Positions 40,701-48,082 are shown, numbered from the stretch's first letter. The stretch: 64,000 nucleotides of DNA from Pachyseris speciosa (GCA_016490735.1 JAEMWC010000281.1:323501-387500), one strand, 5' to 3'. The notes: a model not told the origin generated them from the letters alone. Translations and numbers: made by a program.

Positions 40701-43700
40701 TTACAAGTACCACCCACAAAAGGTGTGTCTCCAAATTTTACCTTGCATTGTTATGAAATCTGGGTTAGAAATCTTAATTAATACTCAAGTACTGAAAGTG
40801 GGACTTGTTGTGAAGAAATGGTCCTCCTATTTGTGATCTCTCCTGTTCCAGGCGTTCAGATAGTAAACAGGGCGCAAGATTACCGGTAGAGCGAGGCGAA
40901 AATAAAGCGGTGAAAAACCAAGGGGGGCTTTGGTCACCTGGCTTCTCAGGCTTTCTCCAATAATGATACTGATATTGGTAATGATGATGATAATGTTTGT
41001 TTGTTTGTTTGTTTGTTCGTTCGTTTGGTTGGTTGGTTTGGGAGGGGACCTTCAAGTAACACAGTGTAACCATTACCTGATGAAAACATTGAAGACAACA
41101 AAATTCAGCATCTTGCAGCTGGTTGTGAACCCTGTACCAATAATATGCACACGTTGTGACTGGACGTGCTTTTACTCGGAATTTGCTGTGGAGAAACCCA
41201 GTATGCTTGTTGTGTTCAGGTGTTGTTTGGAACACCGTGCATAGACTCGTGAAACTGATTGCTGCCATTATCAACTCCAAACAAAACAAGACTTGCTGGT
41301 GTAATTTTGGGCGTCACTGTTAGTTTTACTGTTGTTTCTCGTTACATGTGATTCGTTACAGGTTCTTGGCATTTACACCTTTACCAAAAGATGTATACTT
41401 GAGGAATTTGAAAACAAACAGCGTAAAACACAGGTAATTCATATAGTATCTAAATTACTTTCTTTCGACACAACTGAATACACAAGTGCGAATTTCACTG
41501 AGAAGGTGCTTGATCGACTGACTGGCTGGAACGCTGGACTTTAGTCCACATCGCGCTCTGCCCACTGGCTGAAGTTGTCTCTTTGTTCATCCGAATCTTT
41601 TTGTTGTGCCCCTGTTTGTTGGTATTTTGCACCGTGTATGGTTATTTCAGTGCGGTGTCTGTAAATTAGACACCATCATTAATTTGGTCTTCAAGACTCA
41701 TTATCAAGATAATTGTAAATTAAGCTTCGAAGTAATACCAGACAACTCATTTTCGGTAGAAAAGAATAATCACACAAGTCGAGTCAGTTTGCGGATGTAT
41801 TTCTCCAGTAAAGAGCATTTAATACACCAGGCAAGTTGTTGCTGTTAAGATTATCTGTTGTTTCATTTTTTTAGGGTTACTCTACTGTCAGCCACTTCAA
41901 TATTGTTCACTATGACTGTCACATGGCTGCTGTCAGGTGAGCTAATCATGTCCTTGTCCATGAGAGTGTTCATTGCTGTAGCAATATACAGTCGTTTCTT
42001 AACAACATAAACACATCTTCTATTTGTTCTTTGTGATGTACAGTTTGGTTTATTGTTTATTGTTTGGTCGATGTCCCTAGTCATCGATTTGAAAGATGCA
42101 TTGCCGAAACCACCATTTTTGTTTGAGGTGATAGTGAATATGAAGTTCAGGGGAAATACGCGTGGTAATTTGGAATCTTTCGCCTAGGAAAACACTAGTA
42201 TTTGGATTTGAGATGTTCTGTTCACTTAAAAATTCCTCGTGCACCGCACTGAAAAAGCGTGACGCACCCGCTTCGTAGATGAAAATCTTCTGAAATGTAT
42301 CTGTAAATGGTAAATTCTCTGCTTCATTCTCATCCTGGTGATCATGTTTCTCTGTTAGACTCGCTCGTGGCCGAGACGAATGGGAAAGTGCCGCGCTACA
42401 GAATGCTAATACAAAGTGCAATGGTTTGCTGCCAATCTGGGGACCTCAGGTAATTTGTGCCTACTGCACAACTGTGTCCTTAAGCCTGGTCTTCACTAGC
42501 GGCGCAAGCACAAGCACAAGCATAAGTAGCTTATGCCAAGACGAAACGTCCTTTTCACACTACGCAAGCGAACGCAAGCACAAGGAAAAGGAAAAATTTT
42601 GATCCTTGCGCTTGTGCTTGTGCTTGTGCTTGTGCTTGCGCTTGCGCTTCTGCTTATGCTTGCGTTAAGCCCGTTTTCACGGTGAAATAATCGCTCTTGT
42701 GCTTCCGCTTATGCTTGCGTCGCTAGTGACAACCAGGCTTTAGTGGTCGCTGGAATGGTAAATGACAGTGATACACAAGAGCTTCGTCTCTCTTATGAAG
42801 AGAATGCAACATGAGTGTTCAGTAATTTACGAAACGGTTATTTTAATTGCCACAGCCAATCATCTCTTTTATGCTAGCAGATATGTAGTTTTTGATTGTA
42901 TGTGAAAATCGACAACACATTTGATCGATCAATCGATTGATGATTGATCGTTGATCGATTGATTGATCGTTGATCTTCGGTTGCAAGTATTCGTTGTAAT
43001 GAGAATTTGAATTTGCAAACAAGGCAATGTTATGCGCAAGCGAGGATACAAATGATAATGATAGTATGCTATTGTTTTCGTTATGTCACCAATATAAATA
43101 AAAACTAGAGAAAATTCGCCATAATAAGGCTCTTTGCTTGTTACAGTTGTCAACACTGGATGATTCTGTTTGCTTTTAGGTGTCAGAGTCCGCGTTTGCA
43201 AGCTGTTTGGCCAGGTAACGAAACTTAAATACTTCAGTGGTTGTGTTGAACTGTTTCCATTTTGTCCAATTAGATTTTTCATGTGCTTGCTAACTGTGTG
43301 TTACGTTCATTTATTTTAAAACTGAGTTTTAAATGGCAAATCACGGTTGGCAGCTGTTTAATGGGTTTTAATGGGACTTCTGTCGTAATGTCATAAAAGT
43401 TGAAATATGTAATTTACTCAATACTGTCAGACGCAAAATTCGAGTTCTCCCAACAGGAAAACTATCATAATTGTTGAAAAATATATATTAAATTATCACA
43501 ATTATTATTTTGCTGGTTTTTCCAAAGTCTTTGGAATGCCACAAGTTTTCTTTTCAACCATGTAACCACGATATCATTTCTTCCAGACACAACAGCTACA
43601 TCCAGGAATGCACAGGTCATCTGGAACCCACTTACCACGCGTCAATTCACGACCTGCGCCTGCTGTTACAGCGGTTTGCCTTTGAAAAATCTTTCAGCGA

Positions 43701-46700
43701 GGACACTGGTGGCGGGGGTCGAGACTCGAACATCAAATTTGTGCCCTATGCAATACACATGATTCTCTACGTACTGAACACGTAAGAGGCTTAGAAATTT
43801 CTTTAAATGATTCGAGGGTGTTGGTGTTATCCGGAGGGCAGCGCTGGTTAAGTAAGAGCTCTGTTTTGAGCCCTGTTATCAGAGAGTAAATAATCGCACT
43901 TGTCTGTTTACAGAACACGACAGCTGAGTAGGGAGGAGAAGACACTCAAGTCGTTTCTGGATATGTCCTCAGACAAATGGGTGGAATCTGCATACGAGGT
44001 ACGCTCATCACATACATCTCTTGTTCTAGGCAATACTGTTGACTAATTAGAAATAAAGAAGAAAGGAAAATGAGTATTCGCTGCAAGCTCCTGATGAAAC
44101 TGTGAACGTTTTCCTTTGTTTTGCAGGGTTATTTGTTTGTTTGTTTCTGTGATCTAATAGAAATGCGTCGGACTAACGAAGAGTTGGCAGTGTATGAGTA
44201 ATGACAGAAACGTTTTCTTTTAACTTCAAAATGGTGTAAACCTTCCTCGGTCGTCGTAGTTTGTCTGGCAATTCAAACCAACTCTGCAATGTACCATCAC
44301 GTGGAAAATAGGAAAACTGTTTTTGCCCTTCTGCTCACCTTCCGTGATGTCAATACAGATGTAGCGAATGTCTGATGTAATTATTTCTTTGTATTTCAGG
44401 TTGACAGTCCGCTGTACTTAACAGTTCTGTCGCTGTTTGTTTACTCCTTGGAACAGTGGAACCAGTTGAAGCTCACTTTCCTTAAAAGGCTCCTTGTCAC
44501 TGCGCACGCTCGTCATCTGTCTCCCTCGGGAGCTTCAAAGTAAGGCCTTTTTGGTATGATTATGATTTGGTTAAGATTGTTTAGACTGTATTTGATGGGT
44601 TCTTGGACAGTATTTTCCACTAATGATACATATTCATTACAGTTCTGGCAAATCCAACTTTGGCTAAAACAGTGAGGTCACTGCAAATAACTTTCAATAC
44701 TGAAGTACACAAAACAAGTTGCAAAATATTCAGCATAAATCGGCTGAACTTGCTTAACGTACTGTTAAAGTAGTATCAGGAAACAGTTGGCAAAATTTTG
44801 TTAAACTAGAGAAACGCTCGGGATGGATTGAAAGACACGCACTGAAAATTCATTGAAACTGTCAATCCGATCAAATCCCTGTATTGTTTCCTTCCTTTTG
44901 TTGATATTTGGCGGCATAGTCAGAACATAACTACTCCATCGATGTGTTGTTTACAGGGTTCTGGATCCCACTTTAGCAGAGTTCTCTGTTTACCGGCCGT
45001 ATATTGTGTTCTTTGTGTTGATCGACAAGCTGCATCACTTACTGAAGGTGAGAGATTGAGTACTGAATGGATGGCTGGATGGAGGGAGAGGAAGAGAGAA
45101 ATCTGACTGCCATACTTTCTCACTTTCCATTTCCTTGTTCGGTTTAAATCGCAAGCGTTCCTACGCAAAAACTAGTTTGACTGAAAGGTGTTTTGTGCAG
45201 AAGGTAAAGTCAGCAGTCATTAATATTTCGGGGGATAAAACGTATATCATCATCCTATTCAAAATAAAAGAAGAAGAAAAACAATTTACTTTCCTTTGGA
45301 GTACGCCAGGCAGATTTTTATCCTTAGATTTCCAGGCCCAATTTTATAAAAGTACCGTGCGTGTACTATAAGGCGGGGCAATGGGAAATCTTGTAATCTG
45401 TTCTTTTTGCACCTTTTGCCATCGCTGTTTAGTTAGAGTTTTGCACGTGGAAGTGCAGTGGTATAGAATAATCCCTTATATGACAACTAGAGACCTCGTT
45501 TGTTTACTCGTTGTTTGTGTATTTCCCTAAGAAACATTTGGCAGCTGGTGACAGTGGGTGGCCACAAGGGATGTTAGATCACATTCGAAACAGTGACGAG
45601 ACTGTTCTGAAAGGCTGTGACAAGGTAAGAATTCTCAAGCACATACAGCTGAAGGTAACATAACTGGGTTCTAGTAACACGAACAGGAGCAGAATGACTG
45701 GTAGTTGTAAACAATGTAAACATCCAGGTCTCTCTTTTGAAATTGTTCAGTTAGACTTACTGGAGAAGGAATTTTGGACTCCTAGAGGCCTGTTTTCTCA
45801 TATATTTTTGTCCACGATTGTAGGCCATTGTATAAGTGAGTATGAGTGTATGGGACATTATCCCAGGGTATATAAGTTAGACATAATGGCACTTCTTGCC
45901 CATTCAAGTGTTAACATCATCGAAGCAAAGCATTCCTTCAGCTAGTATACATGTATTTAGCCTTACCTACCACATTCTTCAATTCACAGTCCTTTCATCA
46001 GTCCAGACTTTTGAGTTAGTTTCACAAGAGTGGTAGGTTATAACCTAGAATGTTATGGCCACAGGGCCTTTTCCGTTAGTGCCCCAAGACTTTGGAACGT
46101 TTCACCGGATGCCGTCAGAGACTATACACAGCCAATAGCAGATTTCAAGAGACAGCTGAAGACGTTTCTTTTACGGATGCTTATACATGACCTCTATAAT
46201 TTTTATTACTTTTATATTGTAGTGGAACCCCCTTTTTTATGCGTGATTTTTTAATTTTATCGATTCTTAACTTTTATTAGGATTGCATTTTAAAGGTAAT
46301 TTTATTGTAAAGCGCTAATGAGCTACAGGGAATTAGCGCTATAGAATTTTAATTATTATTAAATTATTATTTATAGCAAAGTTTTGAGGGTTTTTTTACT
46401 ATTATTATTAATTCTTATTTCACAGATTTTGTCTTTTTACCAAAACGACCTTTTGCCGTCCGAGTCAATTGCTGAATTGTTTGATGTGGCAGGTTGGTAC
46501 AATATTACTGCATAGCAGGATATCTCAGAAACTTATATGATCCTAAGCTTAACAATAAGTAAATAACCAGTATCTTTTGGCTAAAGGAGCCCTCACTTTG
46601 TTTTGTTGCGCCATCTCGGTACCAGGATGATATGCGATTTTACCGGCGTATAAAATCAGAGTAACTGCAGTTCTGTACCTGAACCAAGCACGGTGAACAG

Positions 46701-47802
46701 TGTAATAGAAACAATGCTGCTCATTCCCGCACTTTTCTTCAAGCTTTACAAGGAAGTGTTAAACATTTACACTTATCTTCCCTGTTCAAGGAATTATCAT
46801 GGCAGCAAAGCATTTTCAATATACATTGAGCCTCCTAGGTGGATGTGATTGTAAGATATTTAAGTAGGAAAAGGGCTAAATTTATGCAAATTGCGATCTT
46901 TGTGACTTGCCCGTGTTTTCAAATTTTTTACAATCAAAGTACTTGGAAGAATCACCCTGCACAGTGTAATCAAAACCTTCACGGTAACATACGGCTGATT
47001 AGCTTTCATTTGAATGGTTACACAAAAGGATTCCGTTAACGGACTGGAAAGTCAGCACCATAGGGAAGTAAGGGACAATAGCTTTCCTTTAGGAGCCTCG
47101 CAACAGTCTTTTTGGCCTTGGGGTGTACCTGTTGAAATCAAAATTTGCTATAGCAGACAAACTTCGATTTACTTGACACTACAACATCTTTTCCACGTAA
47201 AATTAAAGTTTGTTTTCTCATTGGTTTCCAAGCAACAGCTGTTACCATAGCGACGACAATGCGTGGCCGCTCATTTTGAACAAGGCCAATTATCCATCTC
47301 TAAGTTTCGTTATGAAGTGTCCGATTGGAATTTCGAGATAATTGGCCTTGTTTAAAATGAGCGGCCACGCGTTGTGGTCGCTATGGTAACAGCTGTTGCT
47401 TAAAAAACAAATGAGAAAACAAACTTTGATCATACGTCGAAAAAGATGTTGATCTCAGTTTCAGTTTATTTATTTCCCAGAAAAAAATTAATAAATACAT
47501 ACAGACAGACATTCAATATATTACAAAAAATAGAGCTAAAGAAACATAAAAGTTGTAGTGTCAAGGAAATCGAAGTTTGCCTTCTATAGGAAATTTTGTT
47601 TTCCATAGGTACACCCCAACGCCAAAAACACTCGTGCGAGCCTCGTTAAGAGGCCGCACTTCTTCCATCTATATCTTGTTTCTGAATTCTGGTTTTTTTT
47701 TTCTCTCTTTACTTTTATTGTTGTTTAATTGCAGAGATTCTGTCTGACATTCCACAACCCGACAGTTTTATTCCCGAGGTTCTGTCGTTGCTCCCAAAAT
47801 AG
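518..47802 (+). CDS. UBR4: E3 ubiquitin-protein ligase UBR4, 3' portion (76 exons)
   Basis: UBR4 (p600; fly poe, plant BIG) is a roughly 5,000-residue E3 ligase of the N-degron pathway. It also acts in proteotoxic-stress quality control and binds calmodulin and microtubule/ER partners. The exons below are co-linear with the C-terminal ~57% of the vertebrate protein as I remember it. Nearly all introns have GT and AG ends with matching phases. Diagnostic blocks include [57 protein letters not shown] and [16 protein letters not shown]. The last codon is followed by TAG at 47800-47802. The window opens mid-gene, so the N-terminus and UBR zinc box are missing. Three exons (4445-4702, 9486-9685, 25996-26213) each need one extra base to stay in frame. 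Because the rest is strongly conserved and well spliced, I take these for consensus errors or allelic indels rather than decay. Identity is near certain. Individual exon ends are read by eye. Confidence 0.97.
1722..1880. mobile_element. Palindromic fold-back (MITE-like) element
   Basis: Two arms of about 75 bp (1722-1797 and 1806-1880) are near-perfect inverted copies with a loop of only a few bases. Ends are AATAGGCTAGTTT and AAACTAGCCTATT. It lies in the UBR4 intron 1618-1974. No clear target-site duplication is visible. Confidence 0.75.
3550..4444. other. UBR4 intron without recognisable features
   Basis: AT-rich intron of 895 bp. I found no exon, inverted repeat or transposon signature in it. 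Confidence 0.5.
5052..5227. repeat. Tetranucleotide microsatellite (ACAT)n with (GCAT)n end
   Basis: About 175 bp of ACAT units with a few ATTC/CATC interruptions, ending in a block of GCAT. It produces Tyr-Ile-His-Thr repeat ORFs on both strands that are not genes. Confidence 0.97.
5603..6751. mobile_element. TTAA-flanked non-autonomous DNA transposon (piggyBac-type)
   Basis: The element starts TTAA-CCCATTGG at 5603 and ends CAATGGG-TTAA at 6751. Both the TTAA target duplication and the CCC start of the terminal repeat are typical of piggyBac elements. It is 1.15 kb with no transposase ORF. Inside, about 137 bp starting ATATTCTTCTCCCGAGCGTA is repeated in tandem (about 5963-6099 and 6100-6240) with moderate divergence. 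Confidence 0.75.
5963..6266. repeat. Internal tandem duplication within the TTAA element
   Basis: Both copies run from ATATTCTTCTCCCGAGCG through TTGCATGCTGGGAA to GACAGC(A/G)CCCGTTCC and CGACCTAC(C/T)GCC. The second copy has about 30 extra bases near its end. The minus-strand ORFs over it are by-products. Confidence 0.85.
6752..7853. other. UBR4 intron remainder with G-rich repeats
   Basis: No gene is seen. Two imperfect copies of TTCCAGAGGGGT-GGGGGT lie at 7399-7457 and a run of 19 G follows at 7491-7509, flanked by further CCA/GGG text. This looks like a degraded repeat family, not coding sequence. Confidence 0.5.
7491..7509 (+). repeat. Poly-G tract (19 G)
   Basis: Uninterrupted run of 19 G in an intron, next to G4-G5 clusters. 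It could form a quadruplex and is prone to sequencing length error. Confidence 0.9.
7854..11834 (+). CDS. UBR4: UBR4 exons 7-15 of the window
   Basis: Exons: 7854-7958, 8432-8553, 8671-8913, 9084-9378, 9486-9685, 10253-10443, 10766-10870, 11277-11396 and 11712-11834. The first two give conserved helical blocks ([27 protein letters not shown]). Exons 8671-9685 are low-complexity and acidic/Ser-Gly rich, as the same region is in vertebrates, and contain a conserved [17 protein letters not shown] helix (about 9227-9277) that fits a ubiquitin-interacting motif. Exon 9486-9685 starts in one frame ([10 protein letters not shown]) but must end in another ([12 protein letters not shown]) to join exon 10253-10443 in phase. 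The break is near 9643-9652 and one extra base repairs it. Exons 10253-11396 encode [20 protein letters not shown] and [12 protein letters not shown], both well conserved. An 11-nt downstream alternative acceptor at 10264 could also reconcile the phase. Confidence 0.92.
8020..8366. repeat. Polypyrimidine/polypurine tract
   Basis: About 350 bp of nearly pure C/T on the plus strand (CTCCTCTTCTCC-like text) inside UBR4 intron 7959-8431. It yields Ser/Leu/Pro-rich and Arg/Glu/Gly-rich shadow ORFs. Such tracts can form triplex DNA. No coding role is likely. Confidence 0.85.
9734..10086. mobile_element. MITE with 25-bp inverted ends (CCGTCCACACTA)
   Basis: The left end GAACCGTCCACACTATTGCA and the right end, reversed, GACCCATCCACACTAATGCG, match over about 25 bp and bound 353 bp of non-coding sequence in UBR4 intron 9686-10252. 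No transposase. Superfamily not assigned. Confidence 0.7.
12018..12088 (+). repeat. tRNA-derived segment (SINE head)
   Basis: A box TTAGCTCAGTGG and B box GGGCTCAAACCC are correctly spaced, and D and T arms can be drawn. The anticodon stem does not pair and the acceptor stem has several mismatches. This is therefore a tRNA-derived SINE promoter rather than a functional tRNA. Confidence 0.6.
12524..13462 (+). pseudogene. Tyrosine recombinase (DIRS/Crypton-like), frameshifted
   Basis: Three segments in shifted frames together resemble the recombinases common in coral genomes. The N-terminal core-binding part ([18 protein letters not shown]..., 12524-12851) carries the [11 protein letters not shown] signature. 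The middle (12853-about 13100, KYLECLGKT...[13 protein letters not shown]) holds the first catalytic Arg. The C-terminal part (13253-13462) has HSVRG (catalytic HxxR), ADWS and FQKFYYKP (Tyr nucleophile). The first frame change, at TGGATGTG near 12855, is explained by one missing G. A second change lies between about 13100 and 13250, where the usual linker is unrecognisable. With these breaks it is very probably non-functional. No start codon is assigned; an AG acceptor-like site lies just upstream at about 12496. Confidence 0.75.
13642..13976. mobile_element. Second inverted-repeat element abutting the recombinase element
   Basis: Outer ends AATACCAATTATACCAG and, reversed, AATACCAATTATGCCAG, followed by a shared ATATAAACAAAC block, bound about 335 bp. 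Its right arm also carries the AATTCTACCTGATATTTTC sequence found at the recombinase-element ends. The two elements therefore share a terminal module. The central part has no ORF of note. Confidence 0.6.
14281..21045 (+). CDS. UBR4: UBR4 exons 16-26 of the window
   Basis: Exons: 14281-14376, 14615-14686, 14944-15021, 15190-15237, 15387-15472, 16700-16802, 17628-17706, 18059-18271, 18881-18907, 19898-20039 and 20901-21045. Conserved blocks are [63 protein letters not shown] and [16 protein letters not shown]. They read as alpha-helical repeat scaffold. Exon 18059-18271 ends in a tract of about 28 residues made almost only of Lys, Asp, Glu and Ser, matching a Lys/Glu-rich disordered linker in vertebrate UBR4. 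Next comes a candidate 27-nt microexon (18881-18907, GSSDPGRSE) with a good pyrimidine-tract acceptor, a GTAGAG donor and matching phase 1 on both sides. Skipping it would keep frame. For 16700 I chose the acceptor at TCTGACAG over the one 8 nt upstream because only it preserves phase. Confidence 0.93.
15473..16699. other. UBR4 intron with probable LINE 3' ends
   Basis: At about 15510-15605 a GCGGGCTAAAAAGG text with AATAAATGAAGTCAAAG tail looks like a plus-strand LINE 3' end. At 15712-15738 an (AATTC)n run leading into TTTTTATTGAAACTCACA looks like the tail of a minus-strand one. No coding sequence is recognisable. Confidence 0.35.
17759..18003. mobile_element. MITE with inverted ends GGCCCTGGCAAA
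   Basis: Ends GGCCCTGGCAAACGAGGGCA and, reversed, GGCCCTGGCAAACACATTGT bound 245 bp in UBR4 intron 17707-18058. The interior is full of GACACAAA repeats. Non-coding. Confidence 0.7.
19415..19585 (+). mobile_element. LINE 3' end remnant
   Basis: Peptide [12 protein letters not shown] (19426-19461) matches the conserved KLQKRAxR motif of CR1-like reverse transcriptases. It is followed after about 60 bp by CATAAATAAAGTCTTTACTT and an (ACTT)n tail ending near 19585. Confidence 0.55.
19603..19740. mobile_element. Palindromic fold-back element
   Basis: CACTTAATGACTGG at 19603 mirrors CCAGTCATTAAGTG ending 19740. Internal blocks CAGTGAATTTTGTTTCC and GGAAACAAAATTCACTG also pair. The 138 bp folds into one long hairpin. 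Confidence 0.75.
20869..20895 (+). repeat. Poly-T tract at a 3' splice site
   Basis: A run of about 26 T is interrupted only by CGCAG at the acceptor of UBR4 exon 20901-21045. It serves as an extended polypyrimidine tract. Confidence 0.9.
21541..25726 (+). CDS. UBR4: UBR4 exons 27-36: beta domain and cysteine-rich zinc region
   Basis: Exons: 21541-21626, 22001-22088, 22659-22787, 22896-22960, 23138-23198, 23309-23380, 23782-23888, 24079-24217, 24736-24864 and 25559-25726. This is the best-conserved stretch. It runs from [16 protein letters not shown] through a beta-rich part ([57 protein letters not shown]) to exons 23782-24217, which have repeated CxxC pairs (CPRC, CSNC, CHKC, CNACGFC) consistent with several structural zinc sites. 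Then follow [21 protein letters not shown] and an Ala/Ser-rich linker to a further [11 protein letters not shown] block. The Cys spacing is seen directly. Zinc binding is inferred from it and from the family. All splice phases agree across the ten exons, and no frame break is seen here. Confidence 0.95.
22291..22332 (+). repeat. Tandem repeat, 14 bp x 3
   Basis: Three exact copies of CATACACTGTACTT in UBR4 intron 22089-22658. Confidence 0.95.
24237..24593. mobile_element. MITE with inverted ends CTTTACACTAG
   Basis: The left end CTTTACACTAGAGACAAAGT and the reversed right end CTTTACACTAGGCTGCTTAC bound 357 bp in UBR4 intron 24218-24735. The interior is rich in TTCAAGT/ACTTGAA. No ORF. Confidence 0.65.
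25254..25480 (-). mobile_element. Probable LINE 3' end with (TTG)n tail, minus strand
   Basis: (CAA)n at 25255-25276 followed on the plus strand by TTGCAATTTATTATATATAG reads, on the minus strand, as a LINE 3' UTR ending in (TTG)n. The same tail type ends the LINE at 56418. Confidence 0.4.
25996..30819 (+). CDS. UBR4: UBR4 exons 37-46 of the window
   Basis: Exons: 25996-26213, 26585-26767, 26889-26973, 27124-27251, 27850-28197, 29065-29105, 29270-29411, 29856-29937, 30253-30349 and 30743-30819. They give [82 protein letters not shown] and [20 protein letters not shown], all close to vertebrate UBR4. In exon 25996-26213 the frame that begins KVLASRKE ends in ALAMVPGT. The expected continuation NRKELVEQ, then GLIQELV in the next exon, is one frame over. 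Adding one A in the GCCATGG at about 26175-26181 restores it. This is the clearest of the three frame breaks. Exon 27850-28197 (116 codons) is the longest here and carries a basic, helical segment ([16 protein letters not shown]). Confidence 0.94.
27541..27773. repeat. Interspersed repeat, copy A
   Basis: Starts TAAGCCTCTTTAGCTTAGGATGG and contains TTTTTCAAGTTCTTCTCTTG and GATGTCTTTCTTTTGGTGTT. The same order of blocks occurs at 31408-31670. Non-coding, in UBR4 intron 27252-27849. Confidence 0.75.
28198..29064. other. UBR4 intron with a short palindrome
   Basis: The only structure seen is an inverted repeat at 28510-28570 (GCTGTGACGTAGGAAAT / ATTTCCTACGTCATCAGC). No gene is seen in this 867-bp intron. 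Confidence 0.5.
30879..31302. mobile_element. Long fold-back element
   Basis: The left end AAAGGAGCTATGTCACATGA with CTCCACTCTT pairs with AAGAGTGGAGGTTTCCTTT on the right. The centre is tightly paired (GATTTGATGACGTGTAATGG / CCATTACACGTCATCAAATC). About 424 bp, arms near 200 bp. Lies in UBR4 intron 30820-33399. Confidence 0.75.
31408..31670. repeat. Interspersed repeat, copy B
   Basis: Second copy of the repeat at 27541-27773, same orientation. It has a 20-30 bp insertion before the GATATCTTTCTTTTGGTGTT block. Confidence 0.75.
31671..32639. other. Intronic sequence without recognised features
   Basis: Part of the largest UBR4 intron. No exon, ORF of interest or clear repeat is seen, although CTTTACTTTACTTTTTTCATTC near 32435 may be another LINE-tail trace. 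Confidence 0.4.
32640..33141 (+). mobile_element. LINE 3' end with (TTA)n tail
   Basis: The C-terminal peptide [20 protein letters not shown] (ending at TAA 32800-32802) is typical of the tail of CR1-like ORF2 proteins. A 3' UTR with an internal (TTA)n at about 32866-32905 follows, then GGATGAAGAGCCACCTAGTG and a terminal (ATT)n at 33063-33141. The long Asn-repeat reading on the minus strand comes from this tail. Confidence 0.6.
33400..37649 (+). CDS. UBR4: UBR4 exons 47-58 of the window
   Basis: Twelve small exons: 33400-33454, 33628-33694, 34148-34242, 34431-34489, 35119-35162, 35240-35320, 35706-35739, 35966-36019, 36192-36273, 36742-36826, 37047-37115 and 37473-37649. They include a 34-nt and a 44-nt exon. 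Conserved blocks: [90 protein letters not shown] and [16 protein letters not shown]. The last exon ends in an acidic, variable linker before [13 protein letters not shown]. Phases are consistent throughout. This part belongs to the large C-terminal E3 ubiquitin ligase UBR4 domain known from databases. I see no enzymatic motif in it and treat it as scaffold. Confidence 0.95.
33782..33853 (-). tRNA. tRNA-like cloverleaf, probable pseudogene or SINE head
   Basis: On the minus strand 72 nt fold into a standard cloverleaf. The acceptor stem has 6/7 pairs, the D stem GCTC/GAGC, the anticodon stem 4/5 with a wobble, the variable loop 5 nt, and the T arm GTGGG-TTCAAAT-CCCAT. A box TAGCTCAGTGG and B box GGTTCAAATCC are intact. 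The loop CTAGATC would give anticodon AGA (Ser), but the long variable arm of tRNA-Ser is absent. It is therefore more likely tRNA-derived than a working gene. Confidence 0.5.
35632..35651 (+). repeat. Poly-G tract
   Basis: Seven G, an A, then about twelve G in UBR4 intron 35321-35705. It follows a near-duplicated TTTTxACTTxCC(A/G)AAGAG text. Confidence 0.85.
37704..37743 (+). repeat. (GAT)n microsatellite
   Basis: About 13 GAT units with two substitutions in UBR4 intron 37650-37785. Confidence 0.95.
37786..39369 (+). CDS. UBR4: UBR4 exons 59-63 of the window
   Basis: Exons: 37786-37904, 38023-38095, 38310-38413, 38499-38610 and 39241-39369. Translation gives [57 protein letters not shown] and [20 protein letters not shown], matching the helical segment preceding the catalytic module. 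Phases are 2, 0, 2, 0, 0. Intron 37650-37785 contains a (GAT)n microsatellite that creates a spurious Asp-rich ORF. Intron 38611-39240 holds non-coding sequence with a short inverted-repeat-like start but no gene I can support. Confidence 0.95.
39815..47802 (+). CDS. UBR4: UBR4 exons 64-76: C-terminal catalytic (hemi-RING type) module and stop
   Basis: Exons: 39815-39904, 40597-40722, 41362-41433, 41875-41936, 42359-42449, 43180-43214, 43587-43781, 43914-43998, 44400-44539, 44957-45047, 45532-45624, 46426-46492 and 47735-47802. The module contains the single-zinc, RING-like site described for UBR4: [16 protein letters not shown] (end of exon 65), then [27 protein letters not shown] and [15 protein letters not shown]. 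The last three supply the distal Cys/His residues. After it comes [13 protein letters not shown], an invariant GGGGR block, and a less conserved C-terminus ([19 protein letters not shown]...) ending LSLLPK. Work on the human enzyme shows this module pairs with UBE2A-type E2 enzymes; that is family knowledge. All key Cys/His positions I can align are present, so the coral enzyme is probably active. Confidence 0.96.
40015..40053 (+). repeat. (TTG)n microsatellite
   Basis: TTG repeats with two TTTG interruptions after CAATAAATTG. Possibly the tail of a LINE fragment. Confidence 0.8.
40997..41040 (+). repeat. (GTTT)n microsatellite
   Basis: GTTT, GTTC and GGTT units in UBR4 intron 40723-41361. 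It generates Phe/Val/Cys-rich shadow ORFs. Confidence 0.9.
42482..42740. mobile_element. MITE with inverted ends AAGCCTGGT and internal hexamer repeats
   Basis: The left end AAGCCTGGTCTTCACTAGCG and the reversed right end AAGCCTGGTTGTCACTAGCG match over about 33 bp. The interior has many CACAAG/CTTGTG (GCACAA) hexamers in both orientations. 259 bp in UBR4 intron 42450-43179. Confidence 0.75.
46030..46380 (+). mobile_element. CR1-like LINE 3' end
   Basis: Peptide [20 protein letters not shown] followed by [14 protein letters not shown] is the classic C-terminus of CR1/L2-type ORF2. The 3' UTR ends in an ATTATTAAATTATT tail near 46375. Strongly 5'-truncated, within UBR4 intron 45625-46425. Confidence 0.7.
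47088..47649. mobile_element. Palindromic element of the GGAGGCTCG family
   Basis: The left arm (TTTAGGAGCCTCGCAACAGT...GGGGTGTACCTGTTGAAA) and the right arm (reversed TTAACGAGGCTCGCACGAGT...GGGGTGTACCTATGGAAA) are inverted copies of about 230 bp around a 47-bp centre. The right arm is interrupted at about 47456-47560 by an AT-rich insert. The left-arm sequence recurs at 63812-64000. It lies in the last UBR4 intron. Confidence 0.75.
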
Positions 47803-47982
47803 AATGCTGCTTCAGAGGAAGAAAAGTCTTCTGTTTTCGACAAGAAGAGAATGTCATGAAGAGACATACCTCAAGGATGGCCTTGACAACGACGCTTTAC
47901 AATCGCATGTTAAACTTTCTTGCAGGGGAATGTTCACTTGTTAATCACGTAATTTAGTTAAACTAGTGTCAAAAGAAATTGC

Positions 47983-47988
47983 ATTAAA
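47983..47988 (+). promoter_or_regulatory. UBR4: Candidate polyadenylation signal of UBR4
   Basis: An ATTAAA hexamer lies 181 nt after the UBR4 stop, giving a short 3' UTR of roughly 200 nt. It is the nearest good signal. The cleavage site is inferred, not seen. Confidence 0.45.
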
Positions 47989-48082
47989 ACATTTCAGTAG
48001 ATGCTGAGGTATTGTGTGTTTTATTATCCGTATTGACCTCATAAATTAAGCGTTCGTTCTTCAGCTAACTGAGCACCTCTTT

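Noticed and set aside
40774..41289. Minus-strand 171-residue ORF in a UBR4 intron
   Set aside because: Composition dominated by the (GTTT)n microsatellite (Asn-Lys-Gln repeats). No domain.
44128..44161. Possible extra UBR4 exon after TTTTGCAG
   Set aside because: Neighbouring exons 43998 and 44400 join in phase and match the protein without it.
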